64,000 nucleotides of DNA from an uncultured Prevotellaceae bacterium (lineage in GTDB: Bacteria > Bacteroidota > Bacteroidia > Bacteroidales > Bacteroidaceae): assembly GCA_946410305.1 (NCBI GenBank), contig CAMJZV010000011.1:1-64000 (forward strand), read 5' to 3'. The position numbers were made by a program, and so were the translations under genes. The notes beneath the pieces were generated by a model that was not told where the DNA came from, made no database searches, and saw only the letters and a program-made list of their open reading frames with translations. The stretch's first letter is position 1, and each line of letters opens with the position of its first letter. Shown here one piece after another: positions 1 to 9,424 of the stretch.

Positions 1-57
1 TAGACTTAGGATCTAGTGTCTCGCGACGTGCAGGTTCGAGTCCTGTCAGGCGCACCA
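1..57 (+). tRNA. tRNA-Leu (anticodon TAG), 3' part only
   Basis: The window opens inside the anticodon stem. The 7-base anticodon loop is at 5-11 with anticodon TAG at 7-9, which reads CUN leucine codons. A long variable arm, typical of tRNA-Leu, follows, then a T arm with the TTCGAGT loop, the 3' acceptor strand and an encoded CCA at 55-57. The 5' half lies before the window. Confidence 0.93.
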
Positions 58-60
58 AGA

Positions 61-90
61 AAAAAAGCGGCTTAGTTAGCCGCTTTTTCT
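61..90. terminator. Bidirectional intrinsic terminator
   Basis: A 7-bp stem AGCGGCT/AGCCGCT (66-72 and 78-84) with a 5-base loop is flanked by an A-run on the left and a T-run on the right. It can end the tRNA-Leu transcript on the plus strand and the lipoprotein transcript on the minus strand. Confidence 0.85.
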
Positions 91-109
91 TTTTCTCACA
101 CCCTTCTTA

Positions 110-589
110 TTACTTGCCGTCTTTCTTTGTATAACGAACGGTGAGTGTTGGTGTATAGGTATTCTCCAGAAGAACAGAAATCAGACCATTTCCTGCATCA
201 AAGTTGGCCTGCTTGTGGTCGTCCTTCAGTATGGGGCAGTCGGGCCATGCACCCAGTTCCTTCTCCAAGCCATCACGTATCTCCTGCCACATCTGGCGTG
301 TACTGTCGTTGGTAGACAGGTTGTAGGTCTCCTGAATGACTGTCAGCTGTTCACCCTTGAAAGCTGCCAGCACACGATAGTGCTCAGCAGGCGAAGCCAG
401 CACAACATTGTTGCCACTGTCTGACGCTGCAGAGTCGACAGCAAAGCCACGAGCTACCATAGAGTCTACGAACTGGCCGACAGGCATAGAGAATGCCAAG
501 CCACGATAGTTAAAATCAACTGGGGCGCCACTCTTCTGGCAGGCACACATGGCTGCAACAGCCATCAGTGCGAATACAAGTTTCTTCAT
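110..589 (-). CDS. Small secreted lipoprotein, unknown function
   Basis: The protein has 159 residues. It begins MKKLVFALMAVAAMCAC, a lipoprotein signal peptide with the acylated Cys at position 17, so it should be anchored in the periplasm or outer membrane. The mature part has no motif I recognise. Its pattern (a phrase like FSMPVGQFVDSMVARGF early on, then alternating strands) resembles part of the secreted protein at 36560-37603 (LGIKADRFEKRLLQQGF), so the two may share a fold; this is inference. It starts only 25 bases after the M16 protease stop, so the two are probably co-transcribed, and it ends at the shared terminator at 61-90. Confidence 0.75.
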   Translation of the reverse strand: MKKLVFALMAVAAMCACQKSGAPVDFNYRGLAFSMPVGQFVDSMVARGFAVDSAASDSGNNVVLASPAEHYRVLAAFKGEQLTVIQETYNLSTNDSTRQMWQEIRDGLEKELGAWPDCPILKDDHKQANFDAGNGLISVLLENTYTPTLTVRYTKKDGK

Positions 590-614
590 ATCAGTTTTGT
601 TTAGTTAGTTAGGT

Positions 615-3425
615 TTATTCTGACAACATCGTCACCTCTATACGGCGCTTGGCATCCAGCAGGCGCTGAGCCATGCGCTGTATCTGGGCTGGCGTCATCT
701 CTTCCACCATCTTACAGTAGTCCTTGTCGAAGTCGGCATCGTCGTTCAACTCGTGCCAGATGATGTAGCTCCAGTAATCGTTGGCGATAACTGCCTGACC
801 ATACTGTTTGATAAGGTATTGCTTAACCTTGTCTACACTGCTGGCTACAGGACCATACTTGGCGATATTCTCCAACTGCTGATAGATGATAGGATTGAGC
901 TCATCGTAGCGCTGAGGATCAGCATTATATGAGAGACGAAGGGTTGCATTGGGATGGTCATCCTTGTCAAGATCGAACTCTACGCCAACATGATACGTAC
1001 CACCTTTCTCCTCACGAACAGAATCGGTATAGGCGATAGCCAGACAACGCTTCAAGAAGTCCAGCTCTAAGTCGCTCTGCGGAGTGAAAGGGACATCGGC
1101 AGTATAGAATATGCTGACATTAGCCAATGGTGTAGCCATCTTCTTGCGGAACACATGTGTCGCCTCACCACCAACCACCTGAGGAACACGCTGCCAGTTA
1201 GTTCCTTCATTCTTGCCTGTAGAAGGCAGCGAAGCCAGATACTGGCATACCAACTGACGCAGCTGCTGCTCGTCGTAGTTACCGATGATGACAGTCTTAA
1301 ACTTGGAGGCATCCGAGAAGCTATAGCGATAAATCTCCAGGATGCGGTCGTAGTTGACCTTATCCAGCGTAGACTGTACGACTGGTTCCAAACGTGGATG
1401 ATGACCATAGAGAATGGCACGGATAGAGTCGTTGTAATCCACCTTGGGCGATGCATTGCGGTTGGTCAGGAAACTGCGTGTGCGGTTCAGCAAACCCGTA
1501 AAGGCCTCATTGTCACGACGCGGCTGGGTAAAATAGAGGTAGAACAGCTCGAACAAGGTCGGCATATCCTGCAGCGACACGCCACCACTGATACTCTGTC
1601 CACGAGAACCCACTGAGGGAGTCACCCTAACAGACTTGCCAGACAGCATGCGACGCAGTGTAATGGCATCAAACTGGGCAAGACCAGCATCGGTAATAGC
1701 ACTATTGACCAATGAGAAGTTGGGAATATCCTCATCAGGGAAGAGAGAGGTACCACCCTCGCCTTCCATGCGTACCGATACTGCATCGGCAGCAAAGTCC
1801 GTCTTCTTGACGTAGACCTTCATACCATTCGACAGCGTCCACTCGCTAAAGCCATGCTTGAAGGCCTTCTCGCTGACAATGGTGCCTGGCTTTGGCAGCT
1901 GGCTAATAAGATGTTCAGCAACCTCCAGTTCAGGATAAGGAGCATAGTCTAAACGCTGGGCAGCAAGGATAACGCTCTCTATCTGCTGTTCTGTCGGCAA
2001 CACCAGATTCTCCTTGTCAGGGGCATAGATGATAGCCACCTGATTCTTGTCAGTTACCAACTCACGGACGGCATTATTGACCTCCTCCAGTGTCACCTCC
2101 TTGTCGAAGCGACGCGCCAGTTCCAGCTGGTCATCAATAGAGATGAGTGGTTCACCTTCCAGGAAATGCAGGACACAGGCTGTCACAAACTTAGAGTTAC
2201 GACGATCGTCACGTTCACGATATTTACGCTCATCGTGGTTCAGTCGCATACTCTTGGCACGCTGCAGCTCCGACTGGGTGAAGCCATGCTGGCGGGCACG
2301 CTCAGCAACACCAACAGCAGCAATCAGACCACCGAGGATGTTGTCCTCCTGACAGCTAACAGACAACGAGAACGACTCCTTCATACGGCTGAGGAAGAAC
2401 GTCGACGCGCGACCTGTAGCACTCTGATAGGGAGGATTTGCCTGTTGGCGAAGTTCTGCCAAACGGTCGTTCATCATAGCGCCTATCAGTAAGTCTATAT
2501 ATTCGCTACGCTTGTATTTCACGTCGTTCTTCTGGTCGTCGGGTGTAGCATCACGCTTCTGGTAGAGGTGGCACAGCACGACGGGCTGCTCCTTGTCTTT
2601 CTCTATGTCGACAATCATCTTGTCGTTATCGCTGACAGGATAGTATTCGCGCTTGGCAGGATTCTTCGGCATGGGAATCTTGGAGAACAGCTTCTGAATT
2701 TTCTTCTCCACCTTATTGACGTCGATGTCGCCAATAACGATGATAGCCTGCAGGTCTGGGCGATACCATTTGTGGTAGTAGTCGCGCAGGTCTTGGTAGG
2801 GGAAGTTGTCGACGATATCCATCGAACCGATAGGCATGCAGTCCTCATACTTCGTACCCTTATAAACCTTGGGCATTGCCTGCTCCATCAGTCGGCTGAC
2901 AGCCTTACCAGCACGACGTGTACGCCACTCCTCATGAATAACGCCACGCTCCTTGTCAATCTCCTGGTCTTCCAGCAACAGATAGTGACTCCAGTCGTTG
3001 AGAATCAGCAGACAAGAGTCGATAACGCCCTCGCGCTTGACAGGAACGGCAGAGATGTTATATACCGTCTGCTCCACGCTGGTATAGGCGTTGAGGTTTG
3101 CACCAAACTTCACACCAATGGTCTCACACCAGGGGACGATGCCCAACTGTTTACCCTTACCAGGGAAATGCTTCGTACCATTGAAAGCCATGTGCTCCAG
3201 GAAGTGTGCCAAACCACGCTGGCGAGGTTCCTCCTGAATGGAGCCCACCTTCTGGGCAATATAAAATTCTGCCAAGCCAGCATCTTTGGCATTATGACGG
3301 ATATAATAGGTCAATCCATTCTTCAACTTACCCACACGGAAAGTAGGATCTTGTGGTAATGGCTGTGCTGTAAGCAAGACAGCTACAGTCAACAATAACA
3401 ATGTAAAAACAATTTTTCTCATCAT
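615..3425 (-). CDS. M16 family (insulinase-like) zinc metalloprotease
   Basis: The protein has 936 residues and an N-terminal signal peptide (about 1-20), so it is exported, probably to the periplasm or outer membrane. The inverted zinc motif HxxEH is at residues 74-78 (HFLEH) with the third ligand probably in GVIHEEWR near residue 165. Length and layout fit the two-lobed M16 family: a catalytic half to about residue 480 and a second half from about 510 that lacks the motif. The family degrades peptides enclosed in a chamber between the lobes. Two adjacent ATG codons (3425, 3422) could start it. A lipoprotein gene follows directly. The substrate is not predictable. It is divergent from the TonB receptor gene. 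Confidence 0.93.
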   Translation of the reverse strand: MMRKIVFTLLLLTVAVLLTAQPLPQDPTFRVGKLKNGLTYYIRHNAKDAGLAEFYIAQKVGSIQEEPRQRGLAHFLEHMAFNGTKHFPGKGKQLGIVPWCETIGVKFGANLNAYTSVEQTVYNISAVPVKREGVIDSCLLILNDWSHYLLLEDQEIDKERGVIHEEWRTRRAGKAVSRLMEQAMPKVYKGTKYEDCMPIGSMDIVDNFPYQDLRDYYHKWYRPDLQAIIVIGDIDVNKVEKKIQKLFSKIPMPKNPAKREYYPVSDNDKMIVDIEKDKEQPVVLCHLYQKRDATPDDQKNDVKYKRSEYIDLLIGAMMNDRLAELRQQANPPYQSATGRASTFFLSRMKESFSLSVSCQEDNILGGLIAAVGVAERARQHGFTQSELQRAKSMRLNHDERKYRERDDRRNSKFVTACVLHFLEGEPLISIDDQLELARRFDKEVTLEEVNNAVRELVTDKNQVAIIYAPDKENLVLPTEQQIESVILAAQRLDYAPYPELEVAEHLISQLPKPGTIVSEKAFKHGFSEWTLSNGMKVYVKKTDFAADAVSVRMEGEGGTSLFPDEDIPNFSLVNSAITDAGLAQFDAITLRRMLSGKSVRVTPSVGSRGQSISGGVSLQDMPTLFELFYLYFTQPRRDNEAFTGLLNRTRSFLTNRNASPKVDYNDSIRAILYGHHPRLEPVVQSTLDKVNYDRILEIYRYSFSDASKFKTVIIGNYDEQQLRQLVCQYLASLPSTGKNEGTNWQRVPQVVGGEATHVFRKKMATPLANVSIFYTADVPFTPQSDLELDFLKRCLAIAYTDSVREEKGGTYHVGVEFDLDKDDHPNATLRLSYNADPQRYDELNPIIYQQLENIAKYGPVASSVDKVKQYLIKQYGQAVIANDYWSYIIWHELNDDADFDKDYCKMVEEMTPAQIQRMAQRLLDAKRRIEVTMLSE

Positions 3426-3441
3426 GCAATTATTTTCGGCG

Positions 3442-3473
3442 CAAAGTTACGAAATACCATTGACATAAGCAAC
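3442..3473 (-). promoter_or_regulatory. Promoter of the M16 protease gene
   Basis: The minus strand carries TAACTTTG (3442-3449) and GTTG (3470-3473) separated by 20 bp, matching the Bacteroidetes sigma-ABfr promoter TTTG-N19-20-TAnnTTTG. Confidence 0.75.
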
Positions 3474-3513
3474 AAGTATTAAGAAAAATTTACACACATA
3501 CTTACTTATAGGT

Positions 3514-3545
3514 ATTGCAAAATTGCCAAAATCTTCGTACTTTTG
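3514..3545 (+). promoter_or_regulatory. Promoter of the TonB receptor operon
   Basis: ATTG (3514-3517) and TACTTTTG (3538-3545) are separated by 20 bp, matching the Bacteroidetes consensus. The receptor ATG follows 18 bases after the -7 box, so the leader is very short. No Fur or ECF-sigma site was recognised. Confidence 0.75.
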
Positions 3546-3563
3546 CACCCATAATAATAAAAT

Positions 3564-6440
3564 ATGTATAAACGACTACTCTTTTTCATCTTCATAATCA
3601 GCCAGTTGTCAACGCTCCACGCCCAGCAAATAACCATTGCAGGACGCGTCGCTGACGAAGAGACACAGAAGCCGATAGAGTTTGCCTCCATCCTGATGAA
3701 GGAAAACGGACTATGGGCCATTACTGCTGCCGATGGTACTTTCCGCATCAAGAATATTCCTGCTGGCAAGGTAGTACTGACCATCCAGTGCCTGGGTTAT
3801 GCCACTCGTCAGATAGCTCTTGACATCAACAAAGACATTCCTCGTCTGCGCATCAACTTGAAACAAGAAAATCTGAAGCTGGACGAAGTCACTGTGACTG
3901 CCAAACGCAAAGATAACGAGAGTACCACCAGCTATACCATCGACAGAGCAGCACTTGACCAACAACAGTTGTTGAATGTGAGCGATATCGCCACTTTGCT
4001 GCCTGGTGGTAAGACTGTCAATGCTACCCTGATGAGTGACAACCGTATGGCGCTACGTAGTGGTAGTCAGGAGAAAGGCAACGCCTCGTTTGGTACTGCC
4101 ATTGAGGTGGATGGCATGCGCCTTGACAACAATGCTGCAGCAGGCGAGACGGCTGGCGCCAGCACACGCACCATCAGCAGCTCGAATATCGAGTCGGTAG
4201 AAATCGTCACAGGTATTCCATCAGTAGAGTATGGCGACTTATCGAATGGTGTCGTCAAAGTCAACACTCGCAAAGGTAAGTCGCCTTTCATTGTAGAGGG
4301 CAAGCTCAATCAGCACACCCAACAGATAGCCTTGAACAAAGGTTTCGACTTGGGCGGCCACGATGGTGTATTGAATGTTTCCTTCGAACACGCCCGTTCC
4401 TTTAGCAACGCAGCCTCACCCCATACTGCCTACCAGCGCAACATTCTGTCGCTCAACTACATGAACATTTTCATGCGCGAGACGACACCCTTGACGTTGA
4501 ATGTTGGATTGACTGGCAACATTGGTGGTTACAATGCCGAGGCCGACCCAGACAACGAACTCGACGACTATAACAAGTCGCGCGACAATAACCTGCGCGC
4601 TCACTTCGAACTGAACTGGTTGCTGAACAAAAAGTGGATTACCAATCTCTCGCTACGTGGTTCCTTTTCGACAGCCGACCGCAAGAGCGAGGACTATACC
4701 CACACCAATAGCGCCACTACGTTGGCTAACATTCACGCTATGAAAGAAGGCTATTTCATGGCAAGTGACTACGACAGCAATCCCGATGCCCCCATTATTC
4801 TGGGTCCTACAGGCTATTGGCACGTCAAACAGTTCCACGATTCAAAACCTATCAATGGCTCCCTGCGTCTGAAGGCCGACTGGACACGTCGTTTCAGCAT
4901 GGTGATGAGTCGTTTGATGTTGGGAGCAGAATATACAGGCAGTCGCAACAGTGGACAAGGTACCTATTATGACGACCTACGCTATGCGCCCACCTGGCGC
5001 GAGTATCGCCTCGACGACCTGCCAGCGTTGAACAATATCGCCCTCTATGCAGAGGAGAAAATCAGCATTCCTACGTCGAAGTTGTCGACATTGGAGATTA
5101 CCGCAGGCCTGCGTGATGACATCACCATCATCAACGGGTCGGAGTATGGTACTGTCAGTTCCCTATCACCACGTTTCAATGGTCGCTATACGTTCTGGAA
5201 AAATCGTCGCAAGCGTGTTGTCAGCGACCTGGTACTGCATGCCGGATGGGGCAAGAGCGTCAAGCTGCCCTCTTTCCAGGTGCTTTACCCCAGCCCATCG
5301 TATTACGACATCGAGGTATTCCGTTCACCATCTACTGCAGACAACACCACTGTCAGTGCCTGGTACACACGTCCCTCGAAGGCACTCTACAACCCTGACC
5401 TAAAGTGGCAATACACCAACCAGACAGACATCGGCATCGAGATGAACATAAAAGGTACGCGCGTATCGCTGTCAGCCTTCCACCATCGTACCTACAATCC
5501 CTATATGGCCACAACGGAGTATACCCCATTCAGCTACTATTACACGCCCGTTTCTGCTTTGGAGAGTCTCACGATACCTACCGATGGACGTACCTATGCC
5601 ATCAACCCCACCACAGGTGTTGTGACCGTCCGTTCAGCTGACGGGTCTACTGCCACCGTTCCCAACAATGAGCGTCGCTTCTACCAGAGCAACACCCGCT
5701 ACGTCAATGCCTCACCTCTGGATCGCTACGGACTGGAGTGGATGATTGACTTCAAGCAGTTCAAGGCGCTGAACACCAGTCTGCGCTTCGATGGCAACTA
5801 CTATTATTACAAGAGCGAAGACGAGACGCTCTTTGCCAGCATGCACAACAGCAATACCAAGATGACTGGCACTGGCGAACCCTATCAGTATATCGGCTGG
5901 TATCGTGGTACCAACGGCACCTCTACAGCACAGACCTCCATTGCCAACGGCGCCATCTCGAAGACCCTCAATCTCAACACCACCATTACCACACACATTC
6001 CCAAAATTCGTCTCATCATGGCCCTGCGCATTGAGAGTACACTCTACAGCTATCGCAAGAACCTCAGCAACTTCGAGGGCGACGTCTATCCAGAGTACTA
6101 CACCACATGGGACGATCCCAACACGATGATACCCTTTGCAGAGAAGTTCCTGTGGGCCAAGGACAACGACCAGACGCTTTATAACGACCTGAAGAATCTT
6201 GTGGTGCATCCCAACACAGCGTATGTGATGAATGCCAATCGCATCAGCGCCTACTATTCTGCCAACCTCAGCGTGACCAAGGAGATTGGTGACCACGTGT
6301 CTATCTCGTTCTACGCCAACAACTTCTTCAACAACATGAAGAATGTTCACTCCTCGCAGACCGATCTTGACACATCGCTTTTCTCTAGCAGTTATATTCC
6401 CAGCTACTACTACGGACTTTCCCTCAGACTCAAGCTATGA
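3564..6440 (+). CDS. TonB-dependent outer-membrane receptor
   Basis: The protein has 958 residues. Signal peptide to about residue 21, then a carboxypeptidase-regulatory-like beta-sandwich (about 23-105, with PIEFASILMK and GTFRIKNIPAG), then the plug domain (about 115-240, LDEVTVTAKR to VEYGDLSNGVVKV), then a long beta-barrel ending in an aromatic/Leu-rich last strand (YYYGLSLRLKL). Such receptors import a ligand across the outer membrane using TonB energy. There is no SusD partner, so glycan uptake is less likely. Its stop overlaps the next start (ATGA), showing translational coupling with a DUF4876 lipoprotein. The nearby HMA-domain protein suggests a metal or metallo-ligand, but the substrate is not shown by the sequence. 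Confidence 0.93.
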   Translation: MYKRLLFFIFIISQLSTLHAQQITIAGRVADEETQKPIEFASILMKENGLWAITAADGTFRIKNIPAGKVVLTIQCLGYATRQIALDINKDIPRLRINLKQENLKLDEVTVTAKRKDNESTTSYTIDRAALDQQQLLNVSDIATLLPGGKTVNATLMSDNRMALRSGSQEKGNASFGTAIEVDGMRLDNNAAAGETAGASTRTISSSNIESVEIVTGIPSVEYGDLSNGVVKVNTRKGKSPFIVEGKLNQHTQQIALNKGFDLGGHDGVLNVSFEHARSFSNAASPHTAYQRNILSLNYMNIFMRETTPLTLNVGLTGNIGGYNAEADPDNELDDYNKSRDNNLRAHFELNWLLNKKWITNLSLRGSFSTADRKSEDYTHTNSATTLANIHAMKEGYFMASDYDSNPDAPIILGPTGYWHVKQFHDSKPINGSLRLKADWTRRFSMVMSRLMLGAEYTGSRNSGQGTYYDDLRYAPTWREYRLDDLPALNNIALYAEEKISIPTSKLSTLEITAGLRDDITIINGSEYGTVSSLSPRFNGRYTFWKNRRKRVVSDLVLHAGWGKSVKLPSFQVLYPSPSYYDIEVFRSPSTADNTTVSAWYTRPSKALYNPDLKWQYTNQTDIGIEMNIKGTRVSLSAFHHRTYNPYMATTEYTPFSYYYTPVSALESLTIPTDGRTYAINPTTGVVTVRSADGSTATVPNNERRFYQSNTRYVNASPLDRYGLEWMIDFKQFKALNTSLRFDGNYYYYKSEDETLFASMHNSNTKMTGTGEPYQYIGWYRGTNGTSTAQTSIANGAISKTLNLNTTITTHIPKIRLIMALRIESTLYSYRKNLSNFEGDVYPEYYTTWDDPNTMIPFAEKFLWAKDNDQTLYNDLKNLVVHPNTAYVMNANRISAYYSANLSVTKEIGDHVSISFYANNFFNNMKNVHSSQTDLDTSLFSSSYIPSYYYGLSLRLKL

Positions 6441-7759
6441 AGAAATACAGCATTTGGCTCTTGGCTCTTGGCATTTGGCTCTTGGCAGCCTGCTCCGAAC
6501 AGGCCGCGCCCTCCGTTGACACCAGCGAGGTAAGCATCCTGTTGACAGGACTGGACGACGATCTGTCTGGTCTCGACGTCCAACTGCGCAACATCAATAC
6601 GGGTAGCGTGTTCATTGAGCAGACAAATGCACAGGGCATTGCTACGTTCAACGTGACACCAGGACTCTATGAAGCGCTGACCTCACAGACGCGCAACACT
6701 GATGGCAACGAGTACTACAGCTATAATGGCACCTCAGGACAGATTACCGTTCTTGCGGGTAGTCCCATCACAGCCAGCATTCCTATGAAACGCGCCACCA
6801 TCAGTCGATTGGTCATCAAAGAACTCTACTGCGGAGGTTGTATGGCTGACGATGGCGTCACTGCCTTTCAGTACGACAAATGCGTCATCCTTTATAACAA
6901 CAGTGCAGAGCCTGCGTCCTACGACAATCTCTGCTTTGGGATGTCGGCACCTGCCAACGCTCAGGCCAACAACAATAACTATCTGAGTGATGGCCGTCTG
7001 AACTACGAAGGCGAGGGTTTCACTCCCCTATGGAACGGCATCTGGTACTTCCCATCGACGCTGACCATTGAACCCTACTCTCAGATTGTCGTCAACATTC
7101 ATGGAGCCATTGACAACACGCTGACTATCAGTCAGTCTGTCAACTATGCCAATGCCGACTACTACTGCATGTTCGACCCAGAGAGTGGCTACAGCAACCA
7201 GCGCTATTGTCCCACGCCATCAGAGCTTATCCCCACGTCGCACTACTTGAAAGCAGCTGTCTATGGATTGGGCAACGCCTGGCCGCTGAGCAACTCGTCA
7301 CCCTCCATAGTACTGTTTCAGACGAAAGGCGTATCACCTGCCGATTTTGCACAGAATACAGGTAACTATTGGTATGATGGTGGTGGCAACAATGTCGCCA
7401 AACGTTGCGTGAAGGTTCCCAACAACTGGATTATCGACGCCATCGAGGTCTTCTCCAGCGACTATGCCACACAATGCATGAAGCGCCTCACAGCCGATAT
7501 CGATGCAGGATATGTCTGGATGACCAACAAGAAAGGACACTCCATCTATCGCAATGTTGACCAACAGGCCACAGAGGCCCTGTCAGAAAACGAGGGTAAA
7601 CTGGTCTATGGCTACACCTTGGGCGTTGACGACAGCACCGACCCCAGCGGCATCGATGCAGAGGCAAGCATCCAGAAGGGTGCCCACATCATCTATCAGA
7701 ACACCAACAATGCCACTAACGATTTCCACGAACGCCAGCTATGCTCACTAAGAAAATAA
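6437..7759 (+). CDS. DUF4876 domain lipoprotein
   Basis: The protein has 440 residues and a lipoprotein signal with acylated Cys19 (WLLAAC). An early beta-sandwich-like domain (about 25-120) is followed by a DUF4876-type region (about 130-440): KELYCGGC, VILYNNSAEP, a KRLTADIDAGYVW segment and a terminal YQNTNNATNDF motif. It overlaps the receptor gene by 4 bases and the barrel gene by 19, so the three are one operon; a surface lipoprotein capturing ligand for the receptor is a reasonable inference. The signal peptide is encoded largely by a 7-bp tandem repeat (6451-6485), giving the echo IWLLALG-IWLLA. The convergent gene at 10254-11858 is related to it. Confidence 0.85.
   Translation: MKKYSIWLLALGIWLLAACSEQAAPSVDTSEVSILLTGLDDDLSGLDVQLRNINTGSVFIEQTNAQGIATFNVTPGLYEALTSQTRNTDGNEYYSYNGTSGQITVLAGSPITASIPMKRATISRLVIKELYCGGCMADDGVTAFQYDKCVILYNNSAEPASYDNLCFGMSAPANAQANNNNYLSDGRLNYEGEGFTPLWNGIWYFPSTLTIEPYSQIVVNIHGAIDNTLTISQSVNYANADYYCMFDPESGYSNQRYCPTPSELIPTSHYLKAAVYGLGNAWPLSNSSPSIVLFQTKGVSPADFAQNTGNYWYDGGGNNVAKRCVKVPNNWIIDAIEVFSSDYATQCMKRLTADIDAGYVWMTNKKGHSIYRNVDQQATEALSENEGKLVYGYTLGVDDSTDPSGIDAEASIQKGAHIIYQNTNNATNDFHERQLCSLRK
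6451..6485. repeat. Heptad array inside the DUF4876 signal peptide
   Basis: Five contiguous 7-bp units: CATTTGG, CTCTTGG, CTCTTGG, CATTTGG, CTCTTGG. The reverse complement reads CCAAGAG/CCAAATG. It is in frame and codes the hydrophobic core of the signal peptide. Confidence 0.85.
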
Positions 7760-9390
7760 TTGTCCTCCTGTTCTGTCTGCTGGCATTGAATGCCAGCACA
7801 CTCTTCGCTCAAGACTCCCTGCTCTTGCGCGATTACCGCTTCGTGCAGCAGTCGTCGCCCTGGCTCACCCAGCGCAATGCTGCAGCCCTGACGCTGTTTA
7901 ACAGCGAGAATATTGCGGAGGCAGAGGTGTCGTTCGCTCATTCCAATGGTAAACTGACAAACTTCAGCGGTTCTCCCTCGTTGAACGATTTCCAAGGTAC
8001 CATCGAGTCATATTATCGTCTCAGTCCTCGCGCTGTCGTCTATGGCGCCATCAGCTACGACAACCAATCTGGCAAGGATATGACAGGCTCCATCTTCATG
8101 CAAGAGCGCTTGCCTTTCGATATTGTCGAGGACTCGCTGACCAACATAGGGCGCAAGCATCGCGACACCTACCACCTCGTGGGTGCTTTCGGTTACACTG
8201 TGGCCAACGGTTTAGCCATCGGAATGAAGGCCGACTACACCGCTGCCAACTATGCCAAATACAAGGACTTACGCCACAAGAACAAGCTGATGAACCTCGA
8301 CTTCACAGCAGGTGTGCTGTCCTCATTCAACATTCAACATTCCACACTCCACATTGGTCTTGACTACACTTACCATCGTCGTACGGAGAGTGTGGAGTTT
8401 GGCACCTACGGCAAGGCAGACAAAGTGTACAAGTCGCTCATCGACTATGGTGCCCTGATGGGTATCGTCGAACAGTTTGGCAACGATGGCTACACAGACA
8501 AGACCAACGAGATGCCACTCTTCGAAGACGCTCACGACGTGGGTCTGCAGTTAGAGTTCCAGCCTGGCCACCGTTCCCAGCGTGCCAACGATGGTCTCTC
8601 TCTCTTCGCTGCTGTTTCATATAGTCACGCTACGGGTTACTATGGTCGCCCATCGCAATACACCATCACCTATACTGACCACAATCGCGATATCTTCACC
8701 CTTCAGGGGCGTGCCTCCTACGCCTTTAGTGCATCAAGGTTCAGCCTTGATGTCCGTTATCAGAGCGAGAAACTAGAGAACCGCATCAACACCTATCGTG
8801 GACTGACTAACGAGTATGGTGCCACCTACTACGAATACTACGATGCAACGAAAAGTGGCGAGAAAGGTTGGCGCAACTTCGACGTAGATTATGCGTTGCA
8901 CCTGGGCATCCTCCACGAGTTGCCCACATGGACTATTACTGCTGGCTACCACTGGCAACAGCGCGACATCACAGCCTATCTCTATCCCTACTATCGTCAG
9001 CAGCAGTTGAACACCAGCGAGATAGCTGCCAGTGTGACGCGCAATCTGGACCTCATGGGTGGCATTCTTGGTGTGACGCTGAATGGTGGCTATCAGACAG
9101 GTTCTGGCGACCCCTACCACGATGGTTCCTTTGTGACTCCCAGCGCCAAACAGCCACAGCCAGCCACGATGGAGGCCTTCCTCTATCGCGACTATGAGTA
9201 CCAGACAGCCAAGCAGTATCGCCTCGGCCTGCAGCTGAAGTACAGCTTCCTCTTCCCAGGCACACGTCTGAACACCTTCGTGCGTGCAGCCTTCAACTAT
9301 CGCCACGCCAGCACTCCCGATGGTTCTCCATCGGGCCTGAATAACCCCAGCCGCACCACGTTCCTCATCGCTGCTGGACATACATTCTAA
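7741..9390 (+). CDS. DUF6850-type outer-membrane beta-barrel protein
   Basis: The protein has 549 residues: a signal peptide (about 1-21, ending LFAQ), then SLLLRDYRFVQQSSPW and alternating amphipathic strands rich in aromatic and Tyr-x-Tyr residues, with a final strand ending AAGHTF. This looks like an outer-membrane barrel of the DUF6850 type found with DUF4876 genes. It overlaps the lipoprotein gene by 19 bases and is followed 34 bases later by an HMA-domain gene. A 7-bp tandem repeat (8327-8354) lies in frame in a probable loop (FNIQHSTLHIG). The family has no function known to me; joint action with the receptor is inference from the operon. Confidence 0.8.
   Translation: MLTKKIIVLLFCLLALNASTLFAQDSLLLRDYRFVQQSSPWLTQRNAAALTLFNSENIAEAEVSFAHSNGKLTNFSGSPSLNDFQGTIESYYRLSPRAVVYGAISYDNQSGKDMTGSIFMQERLPFDIVEDSLTNIGRKHRDTYHLVGAFGYTVANGLAIGMKADYTAANYAKYKDLRHKNKLMNLDFTAGVLSSFNIQHSTLHIGLDYTYHRRTESVEFGTYGKADKVYKSLIDYGALMGIVEQFGNDGYTDKTNEMPLFEDAHDVGLQLEFQPGHRSQRANDGLSLFAAVSYSHATGYYGRPSQYTITYTDHNRDIFTLQGRASYAFSASRFSLDVRYQSEKLENRINTYRGLTNEYGATYYEYYDATKSGEKGWRNFDVDYALHLGILHELPTWTITAGYHWQQRDITAYLYPYYRQQQLNTSEIAASVTRNLDLMGGILGVTLNGGYQTGSGDPYHDGSFVTPSAKQPQPATMEAFLYRDYEYQTAKQYRLGLQLKYSFLFPGTRLNTFVRAAFNYRHASTPDGSPSGLNNPSRTTFLIAAGHTF
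8327..8354. repeat. Heptad array inside the DUF6850 gene
   Basis: Four contiguous 7-bp units: TCAACAT, TCAACAT, TCCACAC, TCCACAT. They are in frame and give a short probable loop. Confidence 0.75.
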
Positions 9391-9424
9391 GAAAACAATA
9401 CACAATTATTACATTTTCAAATTT